From: an uncultured Clostridium sp.
GTDB taxonomy: Bacteria > Bacillota_I > Bacilli_A > RF39 > UBA660
Assembly (NCBI GenBank): GCA_947427095.1
Contig: CANEGO010000004.1
Location: 62,001-126,000 of the forward strand
Direction: 5' to 3'
Length of the DNA stretch: 64,000 bases
How positions within the stretch are numbered: the stretch's first letter is position 1; each line of letters opens with the position of its first letter. This document shows, in pieces, positions 54,572-63,161 of this stretch. The position numbers and the translations under genes were made by a program. The notes beneath the pieces are model-generated. The model had not been told where the DNA came from. It searched no databases and saw only the letters and a program-made list of their open reading frames with translations.

Positions 54572-55306
54572 CTAGCCAAGTTGAGATTCATAATATTCAT
54601 CACAAATTTTATCTGCATCTCCAATTTTTACTATTTTACCATGTTCTAACCAAATCACCTTTGTACACAAATCTTTAATTGATTTTATTGAATGAGATAC
54701 ATATAAAACCGTTGTTCCTTTATTTATCATTTCCATCATCTTATTCTTACTTTTTTCTTGAAATTTCAAATCTCCGACCGATAAAATTTCATCAACTATT
54801 AAAATTTCAGGATCAACTATTGTTGCAATAGAAAAGGCTAACTTTGCTGTCATACCTGAAGAAAAATTTTTAACAGGAACATCTAAAAAATCTCTAAGCT
54901 CTGAAAACTCAACTATTTCGTCAAATTTTTCGTTCAAAAATTTTTTAGAATAACCAAGTATAGCACCATTTAAATATATATTTTCTCTAGCAGTTAAATT
55001 ACCATCAAATCCAGCACCTAATTCAATCATAGGGGATATAACGCCGTTTACTACTACTTTACCATTTGTTGGTTTCATAACTCCGCTAACCACTTTCAAA
55101 AGGGTTGACTTACCTGCGCCATTACTTCCTATAAGGCCTACAACCTCACCTTTTCCAACATAGAAATTAATATCTTTAAGAGCCCAAAATTCTTCTTTTT
55201 TACGTTTATCTTTTTTAGTAAATAAATTTATAAATGCTTGTTTAATAGAAAATTCTTTTTCCATACCAAGGTTGAATTTCATCGATACATTTTTTATATT
55301 TATCAT
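54572..55306 (-). CDS. Polysaccharide/teichoic acid ABC exporter ATPase (TagH/Wzt-like)
   Basis: This 244-residue ABC ATPase has Walker A GSNGAGKST, signature FSSGM, Walker B ILIVDEIL, switch His in VSHS, and the long insertion before Walker A (FTKKDKRKKEEFWALKDINF) typical of TagH/Wzt. It lacks the C-terminal carbohydrate-binding domain found in some Wzt proteins. Together with the permease encoded 9 bases upstream it should export an undecaprenyl-linked glycan or teichoic acid. Confidence 0.93.
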   Translation of the reverse strand: MINIKNVSMKFNLGMEKEFSIKQAFINLFTKKDKRKKEEFWALKDINFYVGKGEVVGLIGSNGAGKSTLLKVVSGVMKPTNGKVVVNGVISPMIELGAGFDGNLTARENIYLNGAILGYSKKFLNEKFDEIVEFSELRDFLDVPVKNFSSGMTAKLAFSIATIVDPEILIVDEILSVGDLKFQEKSKNKMMEMINKGTTVLYVSHSIKSIKDLCTKVIWLEHGKIVKIGDADKICDEYYESQLG

Positions 55307-55315
55307 AATAACCTC

Positions 55316-56128
55316 CTAAATATAATATATAAATTTGTCTTGATTTTTTCTAAAAATTAAGGCACCAATAGCAAGCGTTCCTACACCTATTAAACCTAAT
55401 ATTCCCATCGTTGTAAAAGAAGGTCTTTGAGCATACAAAACAATTGATCTTGCTGCTGTTAAAAATTGATACATAGGATTAAAATGCATAAGTGTTTGTA
55501 ATTTAGCCGGTAATATTTCTATACTATAAAATACCGGTGTCAAATAATTCCATAACGTAAGAACTATACCATATATGTGCCATACATCCCTCAAAAAAAC
55601 CGATAAACATGAAAGAATAAGACTCATACCTACAGTGAATAAAAGCATGCATAAAAATATGTATGGTAGTATTAAAAAATATATATTAAAATGACACGTA
55701 TAATCACCTAAACCTACATAAGATAATGCTATTATTGCTAACCATGGTATTAATGTCAGTAAAAAATCAATCCCAACAAACAAACATTTTGCTATTGGAA
55801 ATATATATTTAGGAATATATACTTTATTTATCAATGAAAAATTTTCAACAACTGATGTCATACCAGCATTTGATGCTGCACTAAAATAATTAAACATTAT
55901 AATACCAGTCATTAAATAAACTATGTAATTCACGCCTTCAACCTTAAATTTAAACATTTGAGAAAAAACAACTGCCATAACAGCCATTGTTAAAATTGGG
56001 TTCAAAAGACTCCATAAAACTCCCAATACACTTCTTTTGTATTTAACCTTAAAATCTCTTGATATTAATTGGGTCATTAAAAACCAGTATCTTTTAAAAT
56101 TACTAATCATACCTTTTATTATTTTCAT
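55316..56128 (-). CDS. ABC-2 type polysaccharide export permease (TagG/Wzm-like)
   Basis: This 270-residue permease has six membrane helices. It has FKVKYKRSVLGVLWSLLNPI, the hallmark of the TagG/Wzm/RfbA group, and YLTPVFYSIEILP plus FNPMYQFLTAARSIVL near the end. It pairs with the ATPase encoded next. A promoter-like TATAAT (56159-56164) and a terminator lie upstream, so this gene begins the export unit running to the Kdo-transferase-like gene at 50063. Confidence 0.93.
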   Translation of the reverse strand: MKIIKGMISNFKRYWFLMTQLISRDFKVKYKRSVLGVLWSLLNPILTMAVMAVVFSQMFKFKVEGVNYIVYLMTGIIMFNYFSAASNAGMTSVVENFSLINKVYIPKYIFPIAKCLFVGIDFLLTLIPWLAIIALSYVGLGDYTCHFNIYFLILPYIFLCMLLFTVGMSLILSCLSVFLRDVWHIYGIVLTLWNYLTPVFYSIEILPAKLQTLMHFNPMYQFLTAARSIVLYAQRPSFTTMGILGLIGVGTLAIGALIFRKNQDKFIYYI

Positions 56129-56440
56129 GTCACACCTCTATAATCTTTTGTCTATTTAATTATAGCATACATTATAAAAAAATAAAAACCAAAGAAAATT
56201 TATTTTTTGGTTTTATATTAAAATTACAAATTATTTATTTAATACTTAGCAAGGCTTCTTTCACTCAAGTTTAATAGCCGAGCAAATTATAAAAACTAGT
56301 GAGCAGAAACAAAATTAATCATCAAATTTCAACTTTCTAATTTATCATTAATTGTTCTAGCATCACTTCATCTGATACATGACCACTTATTACGTCTTTA
56401 GCTCTAAAATTTGAATTACAATCAATAAACATATTTTTAC
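56129..56440. other. Intergenic region: terminator, promoter and a small-ORF fragment
   Basis: On the minus strand, a short frame of 31 codons (56432-56337, starting MFIDCNSNFRAKDV) begins nine bases after the upstream stop with only a weak ribosome site; it may be a gene remnant. A terminator (AAAACCAAA / TTTGGTTTT, 56176-56214) follows. Then comes a TATAATGTATGCTATAAT double -10-like box (56159-56176) for the export permease gene. Confidence 0.5.
56176..56214 (-). terminator. Terminator of the GT4-GT2-GT2 unit
   Basis: AAAACCAAA / TTTGGTTTT hairpin followed by a run of Ts (TTTTTATTTTTTT) on the minus strand. Confidence 0.72.
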
Positions 56441-57421
56441 TTACCGCGTAGCATAGATTATATTAAAAAAACAATACGTTTTAGTTAATAACTTATTTCC
56501 TTCTATATATCTTTTTATAAAATTTCTTTTTTGTTTCCATATTTTATTTTTCTTCCACCTTGGAAACTCTTTATTTAAATAATCAAACGCTTTATCTATA
56601 AAATCATTTCTAATTTTTTTATCCTTTTGATATTTTTGTTGTAAAGTGTATCTAAAAATTGTTCTCATGTTTAAATACTCTACATAAGAATATATTTCAT
56701 CGTAATAATCCAACTTTTTTAAATCTAAATTAACCCGCTCCATAACCTTTAAAATATCGAATACCTTATTATTCATCGTTGTAGTTTGGCTACCTTGATG
56801 AATAATATAATTATAATAAACGCCTTTTACCTTACCAATTTTTTTTGCTCTTGTAATTAGTTTAGGCATAACAAATAAATCCTCATATTTTAATTTTTCA
56901 GAAAAAAGCGTATTATCATCAAATAAATTTCTCAAAAATAACTTGTTAACTGGCCCTAAATTAATACCTAATAAAATATTTGGATTATCTTTTACACGCG
57001 AGTCCTTAAAATCATCGGTGGTTTCATATCCAATTATCTTTTCTTTATCATCTATTTTTTTTATATCACAGAAAACAAGTTCAAGATTACTACGTTTAGC
57101 CTTGTTGTACATCTTTTCATAAATATTGATATCTACAAAATCATCACTATCAACAAATGTCAAATATTCACCGCTTGCTTTTTTTATACCAAAGTTTCTA
57201 CTATAACCAATTCCTTTATTAGTTTTATTGTGGAAAACTTTTATTTTATCTTTGTATTTTTTTTCATACTCTTTTAATATAACATTAGAATTATCTGGGG
57301 ATTTATCATCTACAATAATTATTTCAATATCAGAAAGTGTTTGATTAACCAAACTATCTAAACATCTTTTTAAATATTTTTCAGAATTATAAACTGGTAC
57401 TATTACTGATACTTTTTTCAT
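56441..57421 (-). CDS. GT2 family glycosyltransferase
   Basis: This 326-residue GT2 (GT-A fold) enzyme starts VSVIVPVYNSEKYLKRCLDS, with VDDKSPDNS, the DxD-like TFVDSDDFVDINIYEK, and KYEDLFVMPKL, the ED(L) acceptor-side motif. A basic C-terminal region (KKNKIWKQKRNFIKRYIEG) may contact the membrane. It adds a single sugar in polysaccharide assembly. Overlaps the preceding GT2 gene by 4 bases; the two share layout and probably arose by duplication. Confidence 0.88.
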   Translation of the reverse strand: MKKVSVIVPVYNSEKYLKRCLDSLVNQTLSDIEIIIVDDKSPDNSNVILKEYEKKYKDKIKVFHNKTNKGIGYSRNFGIKKASGEYLTFVDSDDFVDINIYEKMYNKAKRSNLELVFCDIKKIDDKEKIIGYETTDDFKDSRVKDNPNILLGINLGPVNKLFLRNLFDDNTLFSEKLKYEDLFVMPKLITRAKKIGKVKGVYYNYIIHQGSQTTTMNNKVFDILKVMERVNLDLKKLDYYDEIYSYVEYLNMRTIFRYTLQQKYQKDKKIRNDFIDKAFDYLNKEFPRWKKNKIWKQKRNFIKRYIEGNKLLTKTYCFFNIIYATR

Positions 57422-58359
57422 TTAACCACCTTCAGATACAAATTCAAATTTAACTTCATTAACATCTTCTTTATTTTCCTTATCCTAGTATTTACTAAAA
57501 TACCATCAAATACTTTTAATTTTTTTAATTCATGAACATATACTTTTCTTTCATCTTTTTTTAATTCTCTTGCTTTAACAATAGTAGAGTTTGATATATA
57601 ACTTAAATAGTAATCATCATAATTATTTTCATTACTTACGTTTTTGGAAAATAGCCTTAAATATTTATATTGTTCTATCATATCAAAAGCTTTTTTTACA
57701 GTTTTCTTATAATCACTATTATTCATAATGCTACCATCTCTTGTAATATAATGATATCCAGCATAATTAATTGATTTAACTTTTCTAGCTTTATATATTA
57801 CATATGGTATAAGACCAAAATCCTCATGATAAACACCTTCTTTAAAACTAAACTTATTCTTTATATAATAATCAGTTTTAAAAACATAACAACAAGCTGG
57901 TTCTACAAAATGATAATCTGTAAGGTACTTAAATGCATCATAGCCTTTCATTACATCAAATGGTTTTTCATTATGTGCTTTAACATTTTCACCATTTTCA
58001 TCTTCTGTTATAATTTGAAATCTTAATACTTCTATATCATTTATCTCTTTATCTATCTCTTTTAATAAACTTTTTTCTACATAGTCATCACTATCAATGA
58101 AAATTAAATATTTACCGCTTGCTTCTTTAACACCATTATTACGTGTCATTGATAAACCTTGATTCTTTTGATTAATAACCTTAATATTATCATACTTTTT
58201 TTCATATCTTGAAATAATACTTTCACTATTATCTGTCGAACCATCATTAACTACTATTATTTCAAAATCTTTAAATGTTTGATTCACAAGTGAATCAAAG
58301 CACTTTTTTAAGTACTTACTAGTATTATAAACTGGCACTATAAAACTATATTTAACCAT
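57418..58359 (-). CDS. GT2 family glycosyltransferase
   Basis: This 313-residue GT2 enzyme has YSFIVPVYNTSKYLKKCFDS, VNDGSTDNSESII, LIFIDSDDYVEKSLL (DxD) and YHEDFGLIPYVIY. It is similar in length and plan to the next GT2 gene downstream, and overlaps both neighbours by one to four bases. The likely role is adding one residue of the exported surface polymer. Donor and linkage are not predictable. Confidence 0.88.
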   Translation of the reverse strand: MVKYSFIVPVYNTSKYLKKCFDSLVNQTFKDFEIIVVNDGSTDNSESIISRYEKKYDNIKVINQKNQGLSMTRNNGVKEASGKYLIFIDSDDYVEKSLLKEIDKEINDIEVLRFQIITEDENGENVKAHNEKPFDVMKGYDAFKYLTDYHFVEPACCYVFKTDYYIKNKFSFKEGVYHEDFGLIPYVIYKARKVKSINYAGYHYITRDGSIMNNSDYKKTVKKAFDMIEQYKYLRLFSKNVSNENNYDDYYLSYISNSTIVKARELKKDERKVYVHELKKLKVFDGILVNTRIRKIKKMLMKLNLNLYLKVVK

Positions 58360-59444
58360 TATTTATTCTCCATTATCTTGTAGATTAATTCCATTCTTTT
58401 TTTATTTAAAATATTATAATCTACCGTTTCTTTTATCTTTTCTTTTGCTGTGGATAACTCTTTTACCTTATTATATATGTTTTCAGCACTTACTACGTAA
58501 CCAAATCTATTCGGGATAGATATATAATCATCTGATACATTTATTGTTGTTATTATTGGTTTTTCTAATATTATAGCTTCATTATATACAACAGGAAATC
58601 CTTCATATCTAGAAGTTAAAATTAAATAATCGCAAGCTTTCATATATGGATAAGGGTTTTTCTTTGATCCAAAAAATACAACGTTATCTAATTTTTCATT
58701 TTTTACAATTTCTTTATATTTTTTTTCATCAGGACCACTTCCTACTACCCAAAATAACGCTTTAACTTTTTCTTCTTTACATTTTTTAGCTACGTCTAAA
58801 AGTAAAGTAAGTCTTTTTTGGTGTTCATTTAATCTTCCAACATATAAAAATATTTTTTTAGTGTTTTTTTCATAATTTATTCTTTTTTTAGATAGTTTTA
58901 TTATTCTTTTATTATCTATCAAATTATTTATAGTAATAAATCTTTCTTTTAATTTTGGGTAGATTTTGCATAAATCTTTTCTTGATTCATTACTTACAAA
59001 CACAGTATGATTATATTTTTCTATTTTTATTTTATCAAAAAACTGTTTCGTTTCTTCTTTATTATTTTTAAATAACTGAAAATAATTATTATGTACAAAT
59101 AAAATTTTATTATTAGATGATGTCCTTGCTACAAACCCGCAAGGACCCGAATACGTTGCATAACAAATACTAGAATTATATCTCTTGTAATTAAAAAGTA
59201 GCCACTTCATTCTTTTCAATAAATTAATAAACTTTCTAATTATAATATTTTTATTAGTACTTACTTTATATTCCTTTATTTTAATATTCTTTGGCACATC
59301 TTTTAAAAAGGCTCCCTTTATTTCTTCTAAAACTAAAGTAATATCATACTTCTCTAAATCCATGTTTTTAAGTAAATTAATTAGAGACGTTTCAATACCA
59401 CCAAAATCAAGATTATAGGATGCAATAAGAATTTTCTTTTTCAT
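58359..59444 (-). CDS. GT4 family glycosyltransferase
   Basis: This 361-residue GT-B enzyme has NLDFGGIETSLINLLKN at the start, VFVSNESRKDL, FLYVGRLNEHQKRLTLLLDV (GRL-x-xQKR), VVGSGPDEKKY and the donor-binding LTSRYEGFPVVYNEAI with its ExxxxxxxE acid pair. It is a retaining glycosyltransferase. I chose the ATG at 59444, preceded by AGGTG; a GTG start four codons earlier overlaps that site. First gene of the unit under the promoter at 59465. Confidence 0.88.
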   Translation of the reverse strand: MKKKILIASYNLDFGGIETSLINLLKNMDLEKYDITLVLEEIKGAFLKDVPKNIKIKEYKVSTNKNIIIRKFINLLKRMKWLLFNYKRYNSSICYATYSGPCGFVARTSSNNKILFVHNNYFQLFKNNKEETKQFFDKIKIEKYNHTVFVSNESRKDLCKIYPKLKERFITINNLIDNKRIIKLSKKRINYEKNTKKIFLYVGRLNEHQKRLTLLLDVAKKCKEEKVKALFWVVGSGPDEKKYKEIVKNEKLDNVVFFGSKKNPYPYMKACDYLILTSRYEGFPVVYNEAIILEKPIITTINVSDDYISIPNRFGYVVSAENIYNKVKELSTAKEKIKETVDYNILNKKRMELIYKIMENK

Positions 59445-59464
59445 AACGTTTATCACCTAATATA

Positions 59465-59493
59465 ATTATAGTATATATTACTTTTTTTTACAA
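59465..59493 (-). promoter_or_regulatory. Promoter of the GT4-GT2-GT2 unit
   Basis: TTGTAA (59488-59493), 17-base spacer, TATAAT (59465-59470) on the minus strand, directly after a terminator and about 20 bases before the GT4 start codon. Confidence 0.65.
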
Positions 59494-59495
59494 AT

Positions 59496-59519
59496 TAAAA
59501 ACATCACTATTAATGATGT
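59496..59519 (-). terminator. Terminator after the unknown gene at 59559
   Basis: ACATCA / TGATGT hairpin followed by TTTTTAATTT on the minus strand. Confidence 0.7.
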
Positions 59520-59558
59520 CTTCTTTGTTCTGATACTCCTTTATATTTTTATAATTAA

Positions 59559-60173
59559 TTATCCAAGTATATAAAATAACATGTTTTTAGATAAAGGACT
59601 TTTATAATAAAATCTAGACATTTTATTAATTATTTCAAGCATTTTAGTTTCATCTTCTCCATCATACTTATTAAAATCTTGCCATAAATTAATAAAATAT
59701 AAATCTATTTTGATATTTTTCTTATATTTTTGATTTTCAAATAAATAATATTCTGGTGAAGCATAATAATACATTTCCTCTTCATATCCTGGTTGAACAC
59801 AATGTATAATATTTCCTTCATTTCTTTTTTTATTAGATATAGTTAATGGAAAATCTTTTTTATTAAATTCCTTGCTCAATATTTTAACCTTCTTTTCACA
59901 ATTAGATAATATGCAATTTTCACAATTAATCATTGAATAAAGCTCCTTTATTAATGCATGAATATTATCATTAAAATGTTCAGTTTTTAATTGTAAAATA
60001 ATATAATCATTACCATATATACATTCATACTTAGACACATCTATCATATTATTTAAATCTTTTAATATATCATCCTTATTTTCAAAAACATTAAACTTTT
60101 CAGATGATTCCCACCCATCTTTCTTTTTCATTACTATAGAAGTAGCTATTCCTGCTGCTAAATATCTTCCCAT
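59559..60173 (-). CDS. Unknown cytoplasmic protein
   Basis: This 204-residue protein has no signal peptide and no motif I recognise. It starts GRYLAAGIATSIVMKKKDGW, contains a cluster of cysteines (NCENCILSNCEKK, around residues 88-100) that could bind metal or form disulfides, and ends in a hydrophobic FYKSPLSKNMLFYILG. AGAAGGAG precedes the ATG. It is monocistronic, between a divergent plus-strand gene and its own terminator. Confidence 0.7.
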   Translation of the reverse strand: MGRYLAAGIATSIVMKKKDGWESSEKFNVFENKDDILKDLNNMIDVSKYECIYGNDYIILQLKTEHFNDNIHALIKELYSMINCENCILSNCEKKVKILSKEFNKKDFPLTISNKKRNEGNIIHCVQPGYEEEMYYYASPEYYLFENQKYKKNIKIDLYFINLWQDFNKYDGEDETKMLEIINKMSRFYYKSPLSKNMLFYILG

Positions 60174-60303
60174 TTTATATCATCTCCTTCTTTTAATAAT
60201 AATTTATCATACATATATTCATATATACATATCAGGTTTTTCTAATTAACTAAAAACATAATTTATATCGTATAAAAAGAAAAATAAAGTTCTAATAAAA
60301 CAA

Positions 60304-60332
60304 TTGATTTTTTATTTTGCTTATGATAGTAT
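60304..60332 (+). promoter_or_regulatory. Promoter of the metallophosphoesterase gene
   Basis: TTGATT (60304-60309), 17-base spacer, TAGTAT (60327-60332) on the plus strand, about 40 bases before the start codon, with GAGGTAT as ribosome site. Confidence 0.65.
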
Positions 60333-60374
60333 ATACAAAAATTAAATCATGTTTAAGAAAGAGGTATAGTATAA

Positions 60375-61565
60375 ATGACAGAGATAAATCAAAAGATTTT
60401 AGATATGATTAGACAAAAAAGACCAATTGAAGAAATATCAAAAGCAGTTAACCTTAGTCATAGACAAATATATATCAGAGTATCTTTACTAGAAAATAAA
60501 GGATATTGCGTAGGAAGAAAATATAATTCTAATGGTGAAATAACATATACGTTTGCAAATGATAACAGTTATCATTTTAATAATTCTTTTGAATTATTAA
60601 ATGAACAAAAAACCTTAAAAATAATGGCGATTTCTGATCAACATATCGGAAATATTAAAAGTGACGAAGAAGCAATAAATACTATTTATGACTACTGTAT
60701 AAAAAATGGAATTCATGTAATTATTAACTGTGGTGATATACTAGATGGAACATTTTCTCATACCGAAACAACTATAGATCCTGAAGAACAAATTGATTAT
60801 TTAATTAATGCGTATCCATTTGATAAAAGTATTTTTACATTGTATACTCCAGGAGATCATGATAAATCACTTCTTGGTTGCAATATATCTTTATCTGCTG
60901 CATTAAATAAAAGAAGGCATGATATATGTCAGCTTTCTAAAATAAATAGAAATTACCATACTGATACCATCAATATTAATGGTAATAATATAATGGTTTC
61001 ACATAAAAGCTCAATTTATGAAGAAAAAAAAGCAACCGCGGTAAAATTACATTTAATTGGCCATAAGCATACAGCAAAAACATTGTTAAATATAAATGAA
61101 TCAAATTTAGCAACACCTAGAATTATAGTTCCTCCTTTAAGTCGTATGAGTATTCCAGGAGAAATAAATATTCCAAGAGCAATTGAACTTACTATTTATA
61201 TGGATAATGATTTTCAATTTAGATTCGTAGAGAAAAAAGATCTATTAATCTTAAATGATAAAGCAATTAATACAGGTGAAACTATTATTAATTATAAAAA
61301 CGAAGACTTAGATATATTTCAGCTTAACTATGATATCAAGAACAATGATGATGATAAAAATAATCTCAATAATTCAAACAAAAATTTTGTTGATGATACA
61401 CCTAATACTCCAAAAACGTTTAAAGATTCAGAAGAAAAAAAAGTTGGTGAGTTAAACGACGAACAAAAGCAACTAGTAAATGACTTTTTTGGAAGTGGAA
61501 AAAGCTCTAAAAAATTAGAAAATATGATAAAAGGGGCCAGAAAAGGAAAGCAAAAATGGCAATAA
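60375..61565 (+). CDS. HTH-containing metallophosphoesterase
   Basis: This is a 396-residue protein. A helix-turn-helix of about 40 residues (QKRPIEEISKAVNLSHRQIY) is followed by a calcineurin-like phosphoesterase core from residue ~90. Motifs: ISDQHIGN (DxH), INCGDILDG (GDxxD), PGDHDKS (GDHD in place of GNHD), MVSHKS and LIGHKHT (GHxH). The metal ligands are therefore complete. A charged, asparagine-rich tail (~310-396) ends with FGSGKSSKKLENMIKGARKG. It could be a nuclease or phosphodiesterase; related arrangements occur in phage and genomic DNA-repair genes. Convergent with spoIVA. Confidence 0.82.
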   Translation: MTEINQKILDMIRQKRPIEEISKAVNLSHRQIYIRVSLLENKGYCVGRKYNSNGEITYTFANDNSYHFNNSFELLNEQKTLKIMAISDQHIGNIKSDEEAINTIYDYCIKNGIHVIINCGDILDGTFSHTETTIDPEEQIDYLINAYPFDKSIFTLYTPGDHDKSLLGCNISLSAALNKRRHDICQLSKINRNYHTDTININGNNIMVSHKSSIYEEKKATAVKLHLIGHKHTAKTLLNINESNLATPRIIVPPLSRMSIPGEINIPRAIELTIYMDNDFQFRFVEKKDLLILNDKAINTGETIINYKNEDLDIFQLNYDIKNNDDDKNNLNNSNKNFVDDTPNTPKTFKDSEEKKVGELNDEQKQLVNDFFGSGKSSKKLENMIKGARKGKQKWQ

Positions 61566-61593
61566 AAAGATAAACCACATTTTAAATGTAGTT
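61564..61593. terminator. Bidirectional terminator between metallophosphoesterase gene and spoIVA
   Basis: AAAAAGATAAAC / GTTTATCTTTTTT hairpin with an inner ACATTT / AATGT pair and A/T tracts on both sides. Confidence 0.85.
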
Positions 61594-61601
61594 TATCTTT
61601 T

Positions 61602-63077
61602 TTATATTACTATAGCTATCATGTTATTTGAACCCTTATTAACAACCTTAGTTAAAGTAGTTTGAAGTTTATGTCTTATATTATCTGGCATTAAAGATAG
61701 TTTACCTCTTATTCCTTCTTGAACAATTACGTCCAGGCTTCTACCAAACATTTCACTTTTCCATACACTATCTGGATCCGTATCATAATTTTTCATTAAG
61801 TTATCGATTAGCTCTTTACTTTGAGTTTCCGATCCAATAATTGGTTCGAACGTTGATTCAACATCTACCCTTATCATATGAATCGAAGGTGCTACCGCTT
61901 TTAACTTAACCCCATAACGAGTTCCTTGCTTTATTATCTCTGGTGTATCAAGTTTCATGTCCCTAATAGTTGGAAAAGAAGTTCCATAACCAGTTTGTTT
62001 AACCATCTTCAAAGCCTCTTTAAATTGGCCATATTCTTCCCTTGTCTCATTAAATTCTTGGAATAAAGAAATTAATTTAGCCTTAGAATCTATGTCTGTA
62101 CCAATTATTTCGTTTAATACCTCATTATACAAACCATCCGGTGCTTCAAGGTTAATTGTTATTTCACCAGTTGCGGTATTAACCTCAGATAAATATGCTT
62201 TAGATATATGTTCTGAACCCTGAAAATGTCCTATTATCGTATCAACATCTCTTACTTTATCCACGTCTATAACACTTTCTTTTATTTTTTCAATATACTC
62301 TTTTTTCAAATAATGTTTATGTGATAAACATGCAATCCAATCTGGCATTTTAACATTTACACTTAAAACAGGAAATTCAAATAATGCTTCTTTTAATATG
62401 TTATATATTTCCTTTTCAGTCATTGCCTCAACACTAACTGGTATTACTGGTACGTTATGTTCTTGTCTTAGGCTCTCCGCAAGCTTTTCGGTATCAGGAT
62501 GATTAGGATGAACTGAGTTTAAAACCACAATAAAAGGTTTTCCTATTTCTTTTAATTCACTTATTACCTGATTTTCTGCCTCAACATAATCTTTTCTTCC
62601 TATCTCGCCAATACTACCATCCGTAGTAACTACTATACCAATAGTAGAATGGTCTCTTATTACTTTTTCAGTTCCAATTTCGGCAGCTTCGGTAAAAGGA
62701 ATTTCCTCATCATACCAAGGCGTTCTAACCATACGTGGTCCATTTTCATCTTCGTATCCTTTCGCAGCATCAATAACATAACCAACGCAATCTATTAACC
62801 TTATATTTGCCGTAAAATCTTCTACTCTTATAGTAGCAGCATTAGAAGGAACAAACTTTGGTTCAATTGTCATTATTGTTTTTCCTTGAGCTGTTTGAGG
62901 TATTTCATCTAAACACCTTTTTCTTTCATATTCATCTTTTATGTTTGGAACAACTAAGTTTTCTATGCATCTTTTTATAAAGCTAGATTTGCCTGTTCTT
63001 ACTGCCCCTACTACTCCTAAATATATATCCCCTCCGGTTCTTTCGGATATATCTTTAATAATATCGTATTTTTCCAT
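61602..63077 (-). CDS. spoIVA: Stage IV sporulation protein A
   Basis: This 491-residue SpoIVA is the ATPase that polymerises on the forespore surface to seed the spore coat. N-terminal P-loop domain GVVGAVRTGKSSFIKRCIEN, with LPNI, QGKTIMTIEPKFVPSNAA and LIDCVGYVIDAAKGYEDE; the middle and C-terminal domains include the WIACL region and the membrane-anchoring C-terminus (NMIAIVI). Length matches the family (492 in Bacillus). It is the clearest evidence that the organism can sporulate. A sigma-E-like promoter lies at 63109-63136. Confidence 0.97.
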   Translation of the reverse strand: MEKYDIIKDISERTGGDIYLGVVGAVRTGKSSFIKRCIENLVVPNIKDEYERKRCLDEIPQTAQGKTIMTIEPKFVPSNAATIRVEDFTANIRLIDCVGYVIDAAKGYEDENGPRMVRTPWYDEEIPFTEAAEIGTEKVIRDHSTIGIVVTTDGSIGEIGRKDYVEAENQVISELKEIGKPFIVVLNSVHPNHPDTEKLAESLRQEHNVPVIPVSVEAMTEKEIYNILKEALFEFPVLSVNVKMPDWIACLSHKHYLKKEYIEKIKESVIDVDKVRDVDTIIGHFQGSEHISKAYLSEVNTATGEITINLEAPDGLYNEVLNEIIGTDIDSKAKLISLFQEFNETREEYGQFKEALKMVKQTGYGTSFPTIRDMKLDTPEIIKQGTRYGVKLKAVAPSIHMIRVDVESTFEPIIGSETQSKELIDNLMKNYDTDPDSVWKSEMFGRSLDVIVQEGIRGKLSLMPDNIRHKLQTTLTKVVNKGSNNMIAIVI

Positions 63078-63108
63078 ACAATCCCTACTTTCTTATCAAT
63101 CTCATTAA

Positions 63109-63136
63109 ATACTATGAAAAAAGAATAATAATATGA
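63109..63136 (-). promoter_or_regulatory. Putative sigma-E promoter of spoIVA
   Basis: TCATATT (63130-63136), 13-base spacer and CATAGTAT (63109-63116) on the minus strand resemble the mother-cell sigma-E consensus (kmATATT ... CATACAmT, six of eight -10 bases). spoIVA is a known sigma-E target in Bacillus. Confidence 0.6.
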
Positions 63137-63157
63137 AAAAAAGAAGAAAAATCTTCT
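63136..63157 (-). terminator. Terminator upstream of spoIVA
   Basis: AGAAGA / TCTTCT hairpin with a seven-base T-run on the minus strand, ending the gene at 63162. Its T-run reaches the -35 of the sigma-E-like promoter. Confidence 0.65.
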
Positions 63158-63161
63158 TATA

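Noticed and set aside
56337-56432. 31-codon minus-strand frame after the GT2 gene
   Set aside because: Only a weak ribosome site and no recognisable similarity; possibly a remnant, not listed as a gene.
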